Below, one piece after another: positions 26,776-40,220 of a DNA stretch of 64,000 nt; positions within the stretch are counted from its first letter, which is position 1; the number at the start of each line of letters is the position of its first letter. The DNA lies in NCBI GenBank assembly GCA_013398615.1, contig VZSR01003807.1, positions 36,993,491 through 37,057,490 on the forward strand, written 5' to 3'. The DNA is from Brachypodius melanocephalos. Lineage: Eukaryota > Chordata > Aves > Passeriformes > Pycnonotidae. The notes under the pieces were generated by a model that saw only the letters and a program-made list of their open reading frames with translations, had not been told where the DNA came from and ran no database searches. Both the position numbers and the translations under genes were made by a program.

Positions 26776-29700
26776 ACAGGTTTTCTTTGACATCTACACA
26801 GAAATATCTTTTCCCCACTAGTTCTGCTTTGGAAAAGTCAGTAATTTTCTTTGTCTTCAGCCTGGTATGAAAATCCTCTGAGATTCATTGACTGCTGTGA
26901 CCTTAATTCTGTTAGTCATGTCTAGATACAGCAGCAATCTATGGGTTAAAGTATGATATACCACACACATCCAGGGAAAGGAAGCTTTAACTCCAAATGT
27001 TCCTGGTTTTGTCTATTTATGTCAGAGCTCCAGCACTGCTCTTTCAGTGGGGAAGGAGGGACATTATGGGCTCGTTATCTGGCCAGTAGTGTCAGTACTT
27101 AAAAAACATACGGGTTTCTCAAGATAGTAGGTTCTGTATACGCTGAGTATCTATCTATCCCTCAGACTTCACTCTAAGGAATGTACACATGCATGTGTAA
27201 ATGAGTATGTGTATGAATGTGCACAAATATACAAATATATATGAGTATTTGTAATTATGCATTATGATAATTAGAGTAACTGTACACGAAGCTGAAACAA
27301 TGTTTTGTCCTCTTGCCACATTCTGCAGATTCATACTGGAAGCCCTTAGATTTACTTCATCAAAATATCAGACAGAATTGGTAAATGAGGCTTCAAAATG
27401 TTGGGCTAATTACAAAAGCAGAATCAGAAAGGTTAAAAAATGTTAATGTGCATCATTAGGGCAGCACAACCTATTGAGCATCAACTGATAAGAATTTATT
27501 GTGGGAGTTCAGACAGGCACATACCACAAATGTATGAGGAATTAAAGTGTATGACAGTGCTCTTTTGTATCCAGTACTCCTGATCATGTTCTCACATGCT
27601 CACAATAATAACTCTGCATTTGATTTTAATTCTTTAGCTGCCTGGACTGTCATCCCTCCCTATCAAGCACTTGGATTACTTAAACTCACCACTGAGGTGT
27701 CAGGGCACTCACGGGGAGCATCCACTGACATGGTTTGTTTGCAGTTTGTGAATGTTTGCCATACTTCTCTGATCCCCAAGACCATGCTCTGGGATCACAG
27801 TCATACGGGAGGGTCTCTGTTTAACCTGCACTGGGAGATGAAAGAGCAAATTTTGCTGATGCACCTGTGCTCCCTCTGCCCGGCCAAGGGAACGAGCATG
27901 GTGTTTTTGTTATAAAAGACTTTGCTGCTTGAGTTAGAAATGGTAGTGAAGTAGCCTGAGGGATATGCTTGTGTGTTGTGCTAACAACATGTGTTAGATC
28001 TGTGCCAACATCCTCCTCACTTGCTCTCCCAGGTGCCTTAACTACAGCTGAGACACAGAAGCTGGCGGTACCTGTTCCAAGGGGAGAAGGGGTAAATGCC
28101 AGAGACATCTTTCAGGAACAGAGAACATGAGCTGTGTGTCACACATTCATTTGGTTTCAGAGCTAGTGGTAAATCCAGACCCCCGGTAGGACCTAATTAC
28201 CTCCCATCTGAACACTAACTCACAAGCTAAATGCTGTCAAGGCGAGATGGGGACTCATTTCCAAGAACACAGGCACAAACACATTTTTATTGGCCATAGA
28301 AAATGGTAGTGTGTGTGCCAATATAGCATGGATGTCTGACTCAGAACATAAAGTGCAGGTGCCAGCAGCAAGAAGATGCTGCTAAGAAATAGCAGCTCTG
28401 TGGGACTGCAAAGTATCAGCTGTCTGGGGAGATCAGAACTGGGAAAAAGAGATACTGATGATTGAAAACACTTTTTTTTTTTTCCATCTCCACAGGTCCC
28501 CTTGAGCTCTTCACCCTGCAGTCGGAGCACAGAACTGTGGCAGTGGGAGTGATGGGGTTGTCCCTTCTGAGACGGATCCAAAAACTCCGACCTCCTCTTC
28601 CTCAGGGAAACTTGCAACTACAGAGACTCTTCAACCACATGGGAGAGGAGTGAGAGGGCAGTGTTAGATAAATGCAGAAATTCCTCTTCTCTTCACGGGA
28701 TATTTCTGGCAATGGATAAGACCTCGTGGCTTGGCTTGCCCTAATCCCTGGAGTCTCCTTTAGGAGGTAATCTTCGGAGAAAAGAAAATCAACAGCATTA
28801 CTATATTTTGTACAGTGCCTTGCACAGTGTATCCCTGATGTGACTGGGCTTTTGGGCACATCAGACCTACAGGTAATAACTACAAACAGTAACTGTCTCT
28901 GAGGATAGGAGTGGGAAAGGAAATTGTCTTTGGATAAAAATAGTTCCTTTTGGTTGTGTATTTTCTGCTGGCTCTTTGCCTTCAGGCAATGTATGACAAC
29001 TTGAGGAGCAGGGAATTTTATCCCCTAGGCAATGTTCTATTGTTCTCTACCTTAAAGTCAGTCAATATTTGTAATTATCTGTCCACACCACAGGTAACTG
29101 CAGGACTTTTTGGGGAAAAAAGAATGAAGATGGCAGCACAATTTCTAACAAGACTTGCAGAAAAGATAACAAAAAGCAGGCTGGTGGGCTTAAATCCCCT
29201 GCACAGATCTCAAAGAGTTTCTTGCTTTATACAAGTCCTTTGTACCTTATTGCTATGCTTACTATGCAAAACCTATATAGGTGCAAGTGTATGCCTTTCT
29301 GTGTGTATGCACTCACATATGACCACATTTGCTTATTTGCATATATGTATGAATACATGCAGCAGGTGTGGGTGGTGAGAAGCTAAAGGAACATTTGCAA
29401 GGTTGACAAGACCAAAATTTGATCCTCCTTCAACCTGCTGGGTTTTTCTAAGTACGTGCTGGGGAAGAAGGAGAAAGAATCCCCTTTTGGGCTGAAAGAT
29501 GCAGAGAGACTGAGGCTGCAGGAGGATAAAAAACCCAGCTCAACAGCTTGGTGCTGAGGAGTTAACTCAGCAGACTGGGTTTTCTGTTAACACAGTCATG
29601 CTGCTGACAAGCATCGGCAGCATGGTTGTCCTCTCCTCCCCGGCACCCAATGTGAGCCAGCAGAAACTTGCCTGGAGATGAGTGTCTCCAACTCTGCACA

Positions 29701-32644
29701 CAGCATCCTGACAGCCTGCATCCCTTGCCAGCTACCAGTGACAGAGCTGACATGGAGAGGCAAGAGAGGGCACAGCTGGCATGCAAAACCCTGCCATCAG
29801 CACGCCCGCATCTGCTGGATCTGTTGTGAGCAGTTCACCCAGCTGGGATTTTAATACGGCTGCATCCCTCCTTTTGGAAAGTGGTATTTTTCCTCCTTGA
29901 TAATAGAGATGTGAAAAAAAGAACAAACACCAAATTAAATGTTTTTAGGGTAGCACATGAGTGTGAAATTTTAGGCCTGTTGACCTTGGCAGGGTCCCCA
30001 TAAAAAATTAGTACAAAATTAGCGGCACTTGTTGTTCTGCAAGGCCGTCAGCCACGAAGGCAAAGGCAGGCACAGGGAGAAGCAGTCTCCTGATACAGGG
30101 CCCCATCCTGGGGATCCTGCCTGTGATCCTGCTGTGCTCCACAGGTCCGGGTGCAGGATGCTTGGTGGGTTGTAGTGAAACGAGGGGGCGGATTTGTGGC
30201 ACAGTCATTCCTACGCTTCACAGTTCCTCAACTGCAGCTGCCATCAGTGGGCGTTTATAGCACCAGGCACCCCACATCCAAACCTGCAAAGCTCTGCAGG
30301 AGCTCACAGGTGCTGACAGCTCCTGTCACCTCCCGGGAGCTGCTCAGATCCACACAGGGCCGGCCACACACACCCCACTCACACATGGCACCTCGCCTGT
30401 CGGCTCCTGACACCGGCTGCGCTCTGACAGATTCTTTTATTTCATGGATGGACAAACAGCTCTCAACGTGACCCACCAGATTCTTTTTTTTTCTTACATG
30501 GCCTTTGTATTTTAATGAAAAGCCTTAAATAGCATTTCTGTAATCATGCTATTCTGCTGACCCATATTCTCACGCAGGTTCACCCTGTTGGCAGCTGCTC
30601 CAGGTTCAGCTTATTAAATCCTTCCTGGGTAGCTGGGAAAGCAGAATAAGTTACCAAGGAGGAGAACCAGGCTCTAGGAGCAGGGGAGGCAAATGTAAAG
30701 GATGGCCCTCTTCCTGGCAGTGCTGGAGATGAGCCCATGCAGTTTCTCCTCTGCTGATTCTTGCAAGCCAGAGCCTTTCACTGGCAGGAACCTGGCTGCT
30801 GATTTAGAGGCTGTGTGCTTTGCTAGAGATAGGCAAAGGCTTAGGGCTGGTGATGGTTTATGAATCCTGATGCTGTATTTCGAGGTGCTTGGCTCTTGGG
30901 GTCTAGTCCAGAGCCAGAGACAACTGCTGAGTTCCCTGCACCTCTGAATATAATCCATCTGGGGTACACCCTTCTTCCTGCCTCCTCTCTTGCACAGTAT
31001 CCTCATGACGAGCACTTGGAATGCTAAAGATCCCAAGCACAAAATCCCTTTTCTCTGAATCGCCACTCCTTCCTCTTAAAACTGGTCACTCTTCAAAACC
31101 AGATATGAAATTTATTATATTTTACTTTCTCCCAGCATGGGGATGTGGGTGTCAATCCTCGCTGCAAGAGGCTCTTTTTTAGGCAAGATGCAAGAGCAGG
31201 GTAATCCCCAGGAAGGTAGAAAAATGCAGATTTGAACTTCTGCAGGCACAAGAGAAAACTGAGCCTGGATTTGCCTGAGCTAGAGTGAGTGCCTTCACCA
31301 CATTGCCAGAATAATATGACCCCGTTATCTCTATCCCTACCTTGTGCTGAAAACCACCTGGAAAATACATAGTTTGTGGATGCCACTGGATTTAAGTATG
31401 CTATAAAAGCTGAGTTGCTAAACTGTGGTAAGGTACCCAGGTACTTAAAGATCCTAGAGAATATAGGTTTAAGAAATGCTGCTAAAAATTTTGAGGCATC
31501 CAGAGGCTCTTACTCCTGTACTGAGTTACCAGAATTTGTCCACACCCTTTTCCAGACTTGAACCTTGCCCTATTTATAGTACAGTAATAAGGTTCCACTA
31601 CCAATCAGTTAATTCTCATGAAGCTGCTGAATTAAACTTTGACCCCAAAGCCATTATGGTATAATAAATCCTTATGTTGCAAACTGGTAATCCCAGAGTG
31701 TATGGTCCTTCCAAGAGCAAAATATTTTCTTTTCAGTTTGATCATTCATCTGGAAGTGTATAAATCTAGAGCGCAATCCCATATTTCTACAAACAAGAGA
31801 TGGACAAGCACTATATTTTTTGGTTCTCCAACTAAAAAAATATATTAAATTACAGACCTCAGAAAGAACTTAAGCAAATATGACAAAGAAGTAGTTCCAA
31901 ATATGACAAAGAAGACACAATAACAATTAACAGACCAGAATGGATCCACTAGCAGCATGAATCCATTATACTTCCTCAAATATTTCTAAAAGAACTGAGA
32001 GTGGAAGCAGACCCACAGATACCAAAAATCTTGTGAAATCACTTAGCTGAGCTGGCCAGCTGCTCTGTAGTTCCCAATCCATCTTTTCATAAACTGGGGA
32101 AGAAATAATAAAGCACTACGAACACTTTTTTTTTTTTTTTTTTAAGTGACCATGCTCTGATGTTGCAGAGATAAAAATGTTCATTCATCCCTCAGTTTAA
32201 GCAAACTTTAAAAAGTCTACTCTGGTTTAACTCTGCTGAAGAGATACTGCATAGGGATAGATTTTAATTTTTAATGAGATATTGAACCAGACAATTAATC
32301 TTTATCTTTAATGATTAAGATGTGGATAATATTGCCTGTAAGTCATTGGTGTAGGATGAAAGTTACTATGGCAGCAAAAGGTAATGGTGTATTTCTTCCT
32401 GGTCAATTGCTTACACAAAAATGCTTTGCTGACTTGCAATAGCACAAACAGAACTCACAAAAAAATCAAAGTTCTGCTGAGCTTCAGGAGTCCCAGCACT
32501 TCAGATTTTGAAGAGGAAAACTGAAAACAAAAAAAGAGAATAACGGTTTTGGTTTTGGAAAGAGACAAAAGGTTCATTAAGCACTGTCTGGAAAGAGATT
32601 AAGTACTCCTTGGAAAGCCAGAACTGCAGCAGAACATTGATAGT
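26776..32644. other. Noncoding DNA, no gene recognised
   Basis: No transposon or exon recognised. A short pyrimidine/purine-alternating stretch lies near 27180-27260. A moderately GC-rich patch with scattered CpGs lies at about 30030-30480. An 18-base T run (32126-32143) is flanked by CACTT and AAGTG. The open frames are all under 145 codons and show no family signature. Confidence 0.55.
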
Positions 32645-32711
32645 TCCCCTTCTCCTTCCCTTTCCCCTTCCCCTTCCCCTTCCCCTTCCCCTTCCTCTTC
32701 CCCTTCCCCTT
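32645..32711. repeat. (CCCCTT)n polypyrimidine microsatellite
   Basis: Roughly ten hexamer units of CCCCTT with a few interruptions, all pyrimidine on the plus strand. Such mirror-like homopurine/homopyrimidine tracts can adopt triplex (H-DNA) structures. No gene context is visible. Confidence 0.9.
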
Positions 32712-34838
32712 ATTTCTTTCTACACATTCATTTCCTTCTACACATTAATTTCCAATCCAAATAATTTTTTTTTCTTCTCATATACTTTTCTCTCAGGAGT
32801 TACTAAACATTGTCAGATTTTGGGGCAAGGCATCCGCTCTGCTCCTGCCCATCCCCACTTTTTTTACAGAGGTGCTACAGGGCTTCAGAAGTCCCTTGTC
32901 CCTCCTGTGGGAGCAGTCCCTCAGTTCAAGGGCTGCAGAGACCACCAGAAGGTGCCTGTGCCAAGCACTAAAGGCCCCTGCAGAGATTCCGTGGGCAGAG
33001 ACTGGAGGAGATGCCACATTGCCCCCCAGGAGTGCTAAAATACTGCCAAGAACCTTGGCACTCTCCAGAACAGCCAAGGACACAGAGGGCACAAGCGCAA
33101 TCCGTAACCACATTGTCCCTTCCGTCCCACGCCACTCCTCGCCTCCCACACACACCCTGCTGTGCTTTGTGCTCACACAAGGGGACATCACACTCAGACA
33201 CCTCCCTAAGACCTGAATCCCTGAGCTGGGCACACAGACGTGCCTGTCATTTCCTAGGCTCTGCCACGGATGGTTAATTGTCAGTAATTGGCATCTGCCA
33301 AGAAGCCCCCTGAGACAGGGGCACCAATAGACTTCTGCCAAGGCTTATGTTTTGTACCAAATATCCCAAGGGAGAATCTCAGCTACGTAAAAACCCCAAT
33401 ATCTTGAATTTCTCAGAAAAGCCTGCAACACAGTGTCTGACACCTAGCAGCAGTCAGGTGCCCCAGCTAGCCAAACACATGTAATTAAAAAGTAACTGCA
33501 AGAGTGAATAATGTACCACACATTGTCCTTTGAACATATGGACTCACAGATTCTATGTAATGAGCAATAGTCTGTGTATTGCTGGGATCTCATATAGCTT
33601 GGGGAGTAGGTTATATATTCATGTGGTGTGATGTGGCAGTCCCTCAGCTTATCTGTTCCCACAAAAAACACAGGAGCTGCTGCAGCCCTGCAGTGATGCT
33701 GCTGGACGTGAGGCTGGTCAGAAATGGAAAATGAAATAAACAAACAGTTTTAGATCTTTATGCATCAGGTCCCTGAGCCCATGTAGAAACAGGAGTGGTA
33801 AACTACACCTCCGTAGCATGCCTAAACAAAAAGTAACACAGCTTATACCTCCTCTAGTGAAACAGACCCAGAGCACTGGCACAAGGAGTTTCATGTTTTC
33901 CTTGGCATTGTCAGCCTACTAGTAAGAGCCCTGAAAAGGTTTTGATGTGGATTGAAGAGCGCTCTTCCAGACAATAACAAAGGTCAGGGATGGCCATAGG
34001 TCAGACTGCTCTCATGGCTGGGCACTGTGAGGGGAAAGAATTTCATTACTCTGATTTATGCACCGGGCACTCCACGTACCTGGGACCAAAGTGTGGGAGC
34101 ATCACCTTGGCTCAGCCCTGCAGCTCCTCCATCCCTACCTGTGCTTGCCTGCTGAGCCCTGCTGCCCCGGATCAGGCTGCTCCACCAGCACAACAGAGCA
34201 TTGCCTCACCTTGCTAACATCCCAGTGGCCAAAAACTTATCCTGGAACTGAGGATTTCTGGGCTCAAGTGCACACGGAGCCAACCAGCTGATTCTGGCTG
34301 AACCCAGTTCTGCAGCCCAGAACAGGCACAGGAAAGCAGGGGCAGTGAGCAGCGGTGTCTCCAGCAGCTGTTTCTCTCGAAGAGTGCTTCTCTGTGGAGA
34401 GGACAAGACATGCAACTCTGTGTCCTGCATGGGCAGAGTGACAGCTGTGACAGCTGTGACCCAACCGTCCAGATCTCCCATGGCAAGGAGCCCTGGCTCC
34501 TACCCCTGGGATTCAGGACTAGGACAGCCAAGGTCTGAAGCCTCAGCACCAGGAGCAGGTGGGCTTTCCAACATATGCGGAGTTGGCTGTTACAAATGGT
34601 AACCTCAAATATCCATTCTGTGGGGAATTCCAACATTTTCCATTCATTGTCAGCATAAATGGCCCCCAGGTTTAAACCTCCCATACTGCAATGTCTGTGA
34701 GGAAATATAATTGCCATCAGCTGAGAGATTTTGCTGCTGTTTTGATTTGGAGAGCTTTTTAAATTCTGTAATTTAATTTTTATATATGAATAGAGCATAA
34801 TAACTATTTTAATTATAAACAATATCAGATATGGTAAT
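32712..34838. other. Noncoding DNA with GC-richer patches
   Basis: Two patches (about 32820-33250 and 34060-34600) are richer in G and C and hold overlapping open frames on both strands, the longest being minus 34214-34822 (202 codons) and minus 32793-33341 (182 codons). None shows a known domain and the frames compete with one another, so I treat them as chance. A doubled GACAGCTGT lies at about 34440-34460. Confidence 0.5.
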
Positions 34839-34891
34839 ACAATAATTCATTAGTATCCTAATTGTTAAGAGTTACTGTAACTGATATTTGC

Positions 34892-35096
34892 TTTGGTAAT
34901 TGGTATTTTAATTGGTAATTGGTGTTCCAAATGGCCATTGGGGTAATTCTTACTAGCGACTGGTAATTATAATGGAAATTTTTAATTGGTATTCTAATTG
35001 GTTTGGTAATTCATATTTGGTTTTCCATTGGTAACAGAGCAAAGTGGTCATTTGTAATAGATAATTGGTTTGGTAATTGATTTAGCAATTGGCATT
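34892..35096 (+). repeat. Degenerate array of TTGGTAATTGG-like motifs
   Basis: Nine ATTGG pentamers, all in the same orientation, start at 34899, 34911, 34918, 34937, 34985, 34997, 35027, 35064 and 35088. Several sit inside a longer TTGGTAATTGG-like unit, and 12- or 24-base spacings recur. It looks like a decayed short-unit tandem repeat in an AT-rich block. ATTGG is the reverse complement of CCAAT, so the array could also be read as clustered CCAAT-type sites, but no promoter is seen beside it. Confidence 0.7.
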
Positions 35097-36029
35097 GTAG
35101 AGAGTACAAAACAAGTGATCAAAACACATTAATTTATTAGTAATGTAAAATATGTAATATTTTGAAATTAAAGCTAGTTTACAAAACTAGCAATCAAATA
35201 ATTTAAAATCAAAAATCTCTTACTAAAATATTTAAATTTTAGAAAAATGCCTAATTGTCAGGACTTAAAAATTTAAGTCCTCTCCTCTTATTAAGGTGTC
35301 TTGGTATGGGTGAGATCACATACCAGAAGATCAGTCCCATGACTCATCTGGTCCTGCTGAAACCCAGCCCCAGCTGTACCCACCTGACACCCTGGACATG
35401 GTCCCCAAAGGAACATTTCCTTGTTATCCTGCTTTGAAACATCTGCTCCTGAACATCACATCAGCCTGCAGATATGGCAGAACTTTCCCCAGTATTGGTC
35501 TTCAATCAGGATATTTAATGCTGTATGAAGTCAGATACGGTAAAAGCAGCTGGGTTGTCAAAAAGTTATTCCTCATTTCCCATATATATGGGATTATTAT
35601 ATTATATATGATTATTTTCTATACTGGAGGTCCTTTGTTTGACATTCTGCAATACAGGAAAGAGTGCAAGCCACTGGGTGGGAAATCACGTCACTTTAAA
35701 TAAAAAGGTCTTTGGAGTGCTGCTATGCAAATATCATCCATGAAAAGACAGCAAGACTAAGATCTAAAGGGAAGAGTAACTAAAATTGCTCACTACAGCC
35801 TTTGATGCAAAAAAATACTTGCTTGCTTATATAACGGATGGTACAAATTTTCACAGAGAAATATCCAGAACTGCCAGCACTATTTCTGTCCTATTATGGC
35901 CTTTGGAAAACTATTGATTTTCTTTCAGATGCATCAAGTTGAGCATCCAATGCACATTCTTCCTCTCCAAAATGCTTTGCCCAAAGATGTTTGAATATCT
36001 GGCTCATTAGGCTGTGTGCTTCCATGATC
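35097..36029. other. Noncoding AT-rich DNA, no gene recognised
   Basis: Continuation of the AT-rich block, with A/T runs and an ATATAT-rich stretch near 35583-35620. There is no open frame above about 100 codons and no recognised repeat family. Confidence 0.6.
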
Positions 36030-36195
36030 AGCATAGAAATCCAAGAGAGAAAATACCCTTTCGGTCATCCAACCCAACCCTCAGCACTGTGGAATTGTTC
36101 CCTCTCCCTCTATACACTTTTGACTGTTTTATTCAGCCCAGTTATAAATGACTCAGATAATGAATTCCCCTGGAACACTGCTCACCACTAGTGAC
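36030..36195 (-). mobile_element. Probable ancient CR1-like fragment
   Basis: Read on the plus strand it resembles the reverse complement of the 3' part of an old CR1 subfamily. It has the order 'ggtcatccaacccaaccct...', 'ggaattgttccct', 'cagcccagttataaatg' and 'cccctggaacactgctc'. It is highly diverged. The assignment is from remembered sequence resemblance and is less certain than for the copies at 39.96 and 42.17 kb. Confidence 0.45.
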
Positions 36196-39100
36196 CACCA
36201 CTATTATGGACTGGGATTACATCCAGTTAAAAGGAGGAAGATTTCAAGACGATATGTACAAAAGGAAAACAGGGAGCAGCCAAAGGAAAGCTGTGAATTT
36301 ATTACTAAGAGCCTGTGTTTCAAAGTAAAAAACCCCAACACTTAACAAGAGAGTATAATTTTTGATACTGTGTCTATTTTGGACAATTAGAAATTAATCT
36401 GGACCTTTAACTACAAACAAGAAATTCCTCAGAGTCTGGTGAGGTTTTTCCATCAGCCAAAGGTCCTCCAGAGTGTAGCAGGAGTTTTGGTAAGAGTTCA
36501 GTTTTAAGACTGGCATTTTGAGGGTATGACCTTCAAATTGTAAAAAAATCTGCTTGTAGTTTAATCTACCTGGATTCCAAGAAAAATTTCCTTCTATCTC
36601 CTCCACTTCAAATAATAACATGGACAGGGAATTATTTTTAAAAGGCTCCTTGCAAACTAGAATATGAGAGTGCATTTCCCACATCATTTTTGAGATCACC
36701 TTTATCCTTCTTAAATTATTTTCAAGCTCTAAGACAGTTTGAAAAAACGATTCAAAATGCTTGTCTCCACTAACCAGTAATTCAAGGCTGATTTGTAAAT
36801 CCTTATGTAATGTTCATGGATTTTATAGTGTGAATTACATTTTTCAAATGATTCTCCTTTCTCATATTATTTTCCTAAGTCTTTTAATTTAGCCAATAAA
36901 AACCCATTTGTTTCTGATTTGAAAATTAGTTAATGCAAATAAGGCCTGGCTGACATTTGCAATTCATTTGCAAATGCCCTTATAGCCTGCAGTCCCTCCT
37001 CTTGCCTCTTCTGAAATAACATTTATGCATGTCTCTGTGTGATTGATTGATTGTTTGTTGGGTATATACTTTGAGATACATCAAGAAAACATGATCTATT
37101 GCTGGTGGTCAGTATGTGTGCCACATGTTAATCATTATTCATACATAAGAGTTTTGGCTAGGTCTACATTGGAGCTCACAGCAGAGACTCCTTAAAAAAA
37201 CAATGAAGAAGACACCTTGAGTTCTTCCTACACAGCAAAGACAACTGTTGGGGTCAAAAACACGAAGCAGCCTCCATACGCACCACTGTGCCTAATAAAG
37301 TCCACGTGCACTATTCTGGTTCTGTGCTTTATTGCTGTACTCTATTGCTTCTGAATCCAATACAAAAATTAGTATGGGCAAATCACATTACACTCCTTTG
37401 CAGGGGTAGGCTTGTCCTGCATTCGGCTACAGAGAGTGTGGGAGGATTTGCTACCTTATTTCTGCCTCCCTCTCCAAAAGGGGAAAAAAAAAAAAAGAAA
37501 AAAGAAAAAAGAGAAGGCATAAGGACCACGTTATTAAAACCCCCACCACTAAAGAACTACATTTCTATCTTCCCTCACTTTTCATGTTCTGAACTAACCT
37601 TGGCACCAGCATCACCAAATGCTCATCTTCTGTCATTTTGCATATACTTTTGAAGTTATTTCAAACTTGAAGCTAATCTTAAAGCTGGTGTTCCTCAGCT
37701 GCCTTCTGCCAGGGACACCTTCCATGCTAGTAGCAGTGCTGGTCAATGATTGTCAGTGTTACAAATTTGGCACTTTTCCTTTTTTCTTTCTGTTTTGCAT
37801 CCATTTTTTTCAAGAGAAACTGCAGGAAAAATACAGGACATTTTGGCTTGAATCCTGTCTCATATGTTTGATAGTTTCACCACCAGATAAAAACTCACAA
37901 GGTTATCTCCTGCAAAATGCAGTAACATCATGATTCCAGAGAATGCTCAACATGCAACATCAGCCTAAGGACTACCACCCTTCAAGTCACTCCCCTGCAG
38001 GCAATAATACAGCATGAGGATATCACACAGGTTTAAGCACATGAGCTCAGGTACTGAAGGTTGATTTATTGCAGAGGCACAGAGCTCTACATGTACTAAT
38101 TCAACTTGCTTCTAAACTAACAGCTGTGACCTTGTAGTAATTACTATGACTTCTATCTGTTGTTTTCTAGAGTCTCACTACAACTTTGGTGTGTACATGC
38201 AGGTCTTTAGTCTTTAGGTGCTACCCATAGATGTCCAAGCCTGAAGATGTCCAACTCAGCAGAGAAGCAGTCACTGCAGTCAGTGAAATTTTCAGAGTAT
38301 TTCAATTTGCTCCAAGTTACAGACCTGTTCCCAGCCTACCATGGGAGGCCAGACAACCCACACACAGCACCTACAAGTACTCAGTTATGTTTAGGTCTCT
38401 TAATATGGAGGTGGCCACCACATTCATTGTGTGATTTTGAAGAACAGCACAGTGATGAGCAAGTTTGCTGGTGTGATGACCCTAAGGGATAGATGTACAC
38501 TTCTGTACTGAGCAACCAGACCAGTCGTTTACTGTTCTGAAGCACAGCAGTGTCCCAGTACACTCAAAAAAAGAGGCACTCCACTCTTCCCTCTTCCTTT
38601 CTTCTCAGGTCCCCAAGATCCTTACCAACCTCATCTCTATAAATGCTCACATAGTTTCAGGCTGTGCTACAGAAATAAATAATTCCCTTATTTCTGCTCT
38701 CAATGTGTTCTATCCCTTCCCCCATCTCCCAATATCTAAAATCTCCCCTTCCTTCCTGATGAGGCAAGGAAAGTTTTGCTTCACATCCTTCACGTGTAAC
38801 AGCCCAGCCTCCAAATAGAAGAGATGACAGGCAAATGAGGGTACAACATCCACAGGCAAGTGGGTAGCGGTGAAAAAGGACGTGAGTAACCAAAAAACAA
38901 TGATGCAGCACCTCCAGTTAGACTCATCTTTGCCATGAGGCTCAGGGAAGGCGATCAGTTATCAGTGGCTTGTTTTCTTTCTTGCCTTTCTTCGGTGTGA
39001 GCTGTCGGGTGGTGAGGCAGCTGGTGTGCTGTGACAGCTGCTTGCCATGCTGCTCATAATCACCCCATTGATACCTTGAGCTGCCTTTGGCTGTTGTATC

Positions 39101-39956
39101 CACCTGTTGCCTTTGGTCTGAGCTCCTAAACCCTGTATTTCAAGGGCTGTTGCTTGCCTGTGTGCTCTCCAACCCTGCCATGGGCCCCTGTTTGCTATCA
39201 CAGCGTGAGCAAAGCCTTTTTTTTTTTGGCCTTGTGGCTCGTTCCTAATGTACTATTTCACCATCTCCCACTGCACTACTGTCAATGGGGAAAAAAAAAA
39301 AGAGAGAAAAAACCAAATTTATGATAGTTTTGTGAGTACTTTTTCTTTAGGCTCCTGTGTCCACATACTCCCAATATAGGGCTCTGCAACATTTGCAATC
39401 TTCAGATCCGAAGAGACTTTCATCTGCTTCTGAACACTGCCAACTAAATGGACAGATTGATTACACTTGGGACAGGCAATCACACTATAAAATGTTGTGT
39501 TTCATAAAAATAGAGCTTCACTTCTTTCTCCCACTCCAGCCAAGTTTTCCAGAGCATACTATCCAAAATTATGCAATAAAAGCAGTAACTGTTTTCTGCA
39601 AGAGATGTTGCTCCAGTGGTCATTCTGCATTGCGCTGTCCAGTTTCTCAGAGGGATGTCAAAAGGAGGGTTTTTTAATATAATATGAAGCCTCACAGTGA
39701 CTTTACACACAGTTTAAATAAAACGAGAAAACTGAGATTCAGAAAATACTGAAGATTCAATAGAACAGCTCTAGCTTGTCTCAGACAGTAAAAATCTGAA
39801 CGCTTCCATGGAGGGTTTGCCCTTGCCAGCATCCATGTATTTATCAAAACATCATGTTCCTGGAGAATTTGACCTTGACTGTGGTTCTGCCTGGGGAACA
39901 AAGGCCTACAGAAAAGAAATCTAAAGAAGCAAGTAATACAGACGCCCAGAAACTCT
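36196..39956. other. Noncoding DNA with an A-rich tract
   Basis: No exon recognised. An imperfect A-rich tract with scattered G lies at about 37483-37515. Short A/T homopolymers lie at about 39214 and 39290. The open frames are all at most about 121 codons and lack domains. Confidence 0.55.
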
Positions 39957-40220
39957 GGATAGGAATGGATCTCTGAAGGTCACCTGGTTCAGTCCCCGTT
40001 CAAAGCAGATGTTACAGAAAGTAGCTCTGGGTTTTCCCTGGGCAACTTTGGAGTATCTTCATGCTGTCTGCAAAGCCCGTTCCACAAGTTCACCATCTTC
40101 ACTGTGAAAAAAAAAAACCCAAACCCCTAATATTTCATGTGAATTTCCCTTGCTCCAAGTTTGCCTTTTTTAACCATTTGTTTAAAAAGACTGAAAAATC
40201 TTTGTGTCATCTTCTGAAGC
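39957..40220 (-). mobile_element. CR1 LINE, 5'-truncated 3'-end fragment
   Basis: On the plus strand it follows the reverse complement of a CR1 3' region: 'tctctgaaggtcacctggttcagtcc', 'tcaaagcagat', 'ctgggcaac', 'gttccacaagttcacc' and 'actgtgaaaaa', then 'aatttcccttgctccaagttt'. Its inferred 5' end is at higher coordinates, so the element lies on the minus strand. It is diverged and has no coding potential. The right-hand edge is approximate. Confidence 0.75.

Noticed and set aside
32793..33341. 182-codon minus-strand frame with overlapping plus-strand frames
   Set aside because: Several frames on both strands are open at once, which points to local composition rather than coding.
34214..34822. 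202-codon minus-strand frame
   Set aside because: No domain is visible, a different minus-strand frame covers much of the same bases, and no splice or promoter context is seen.
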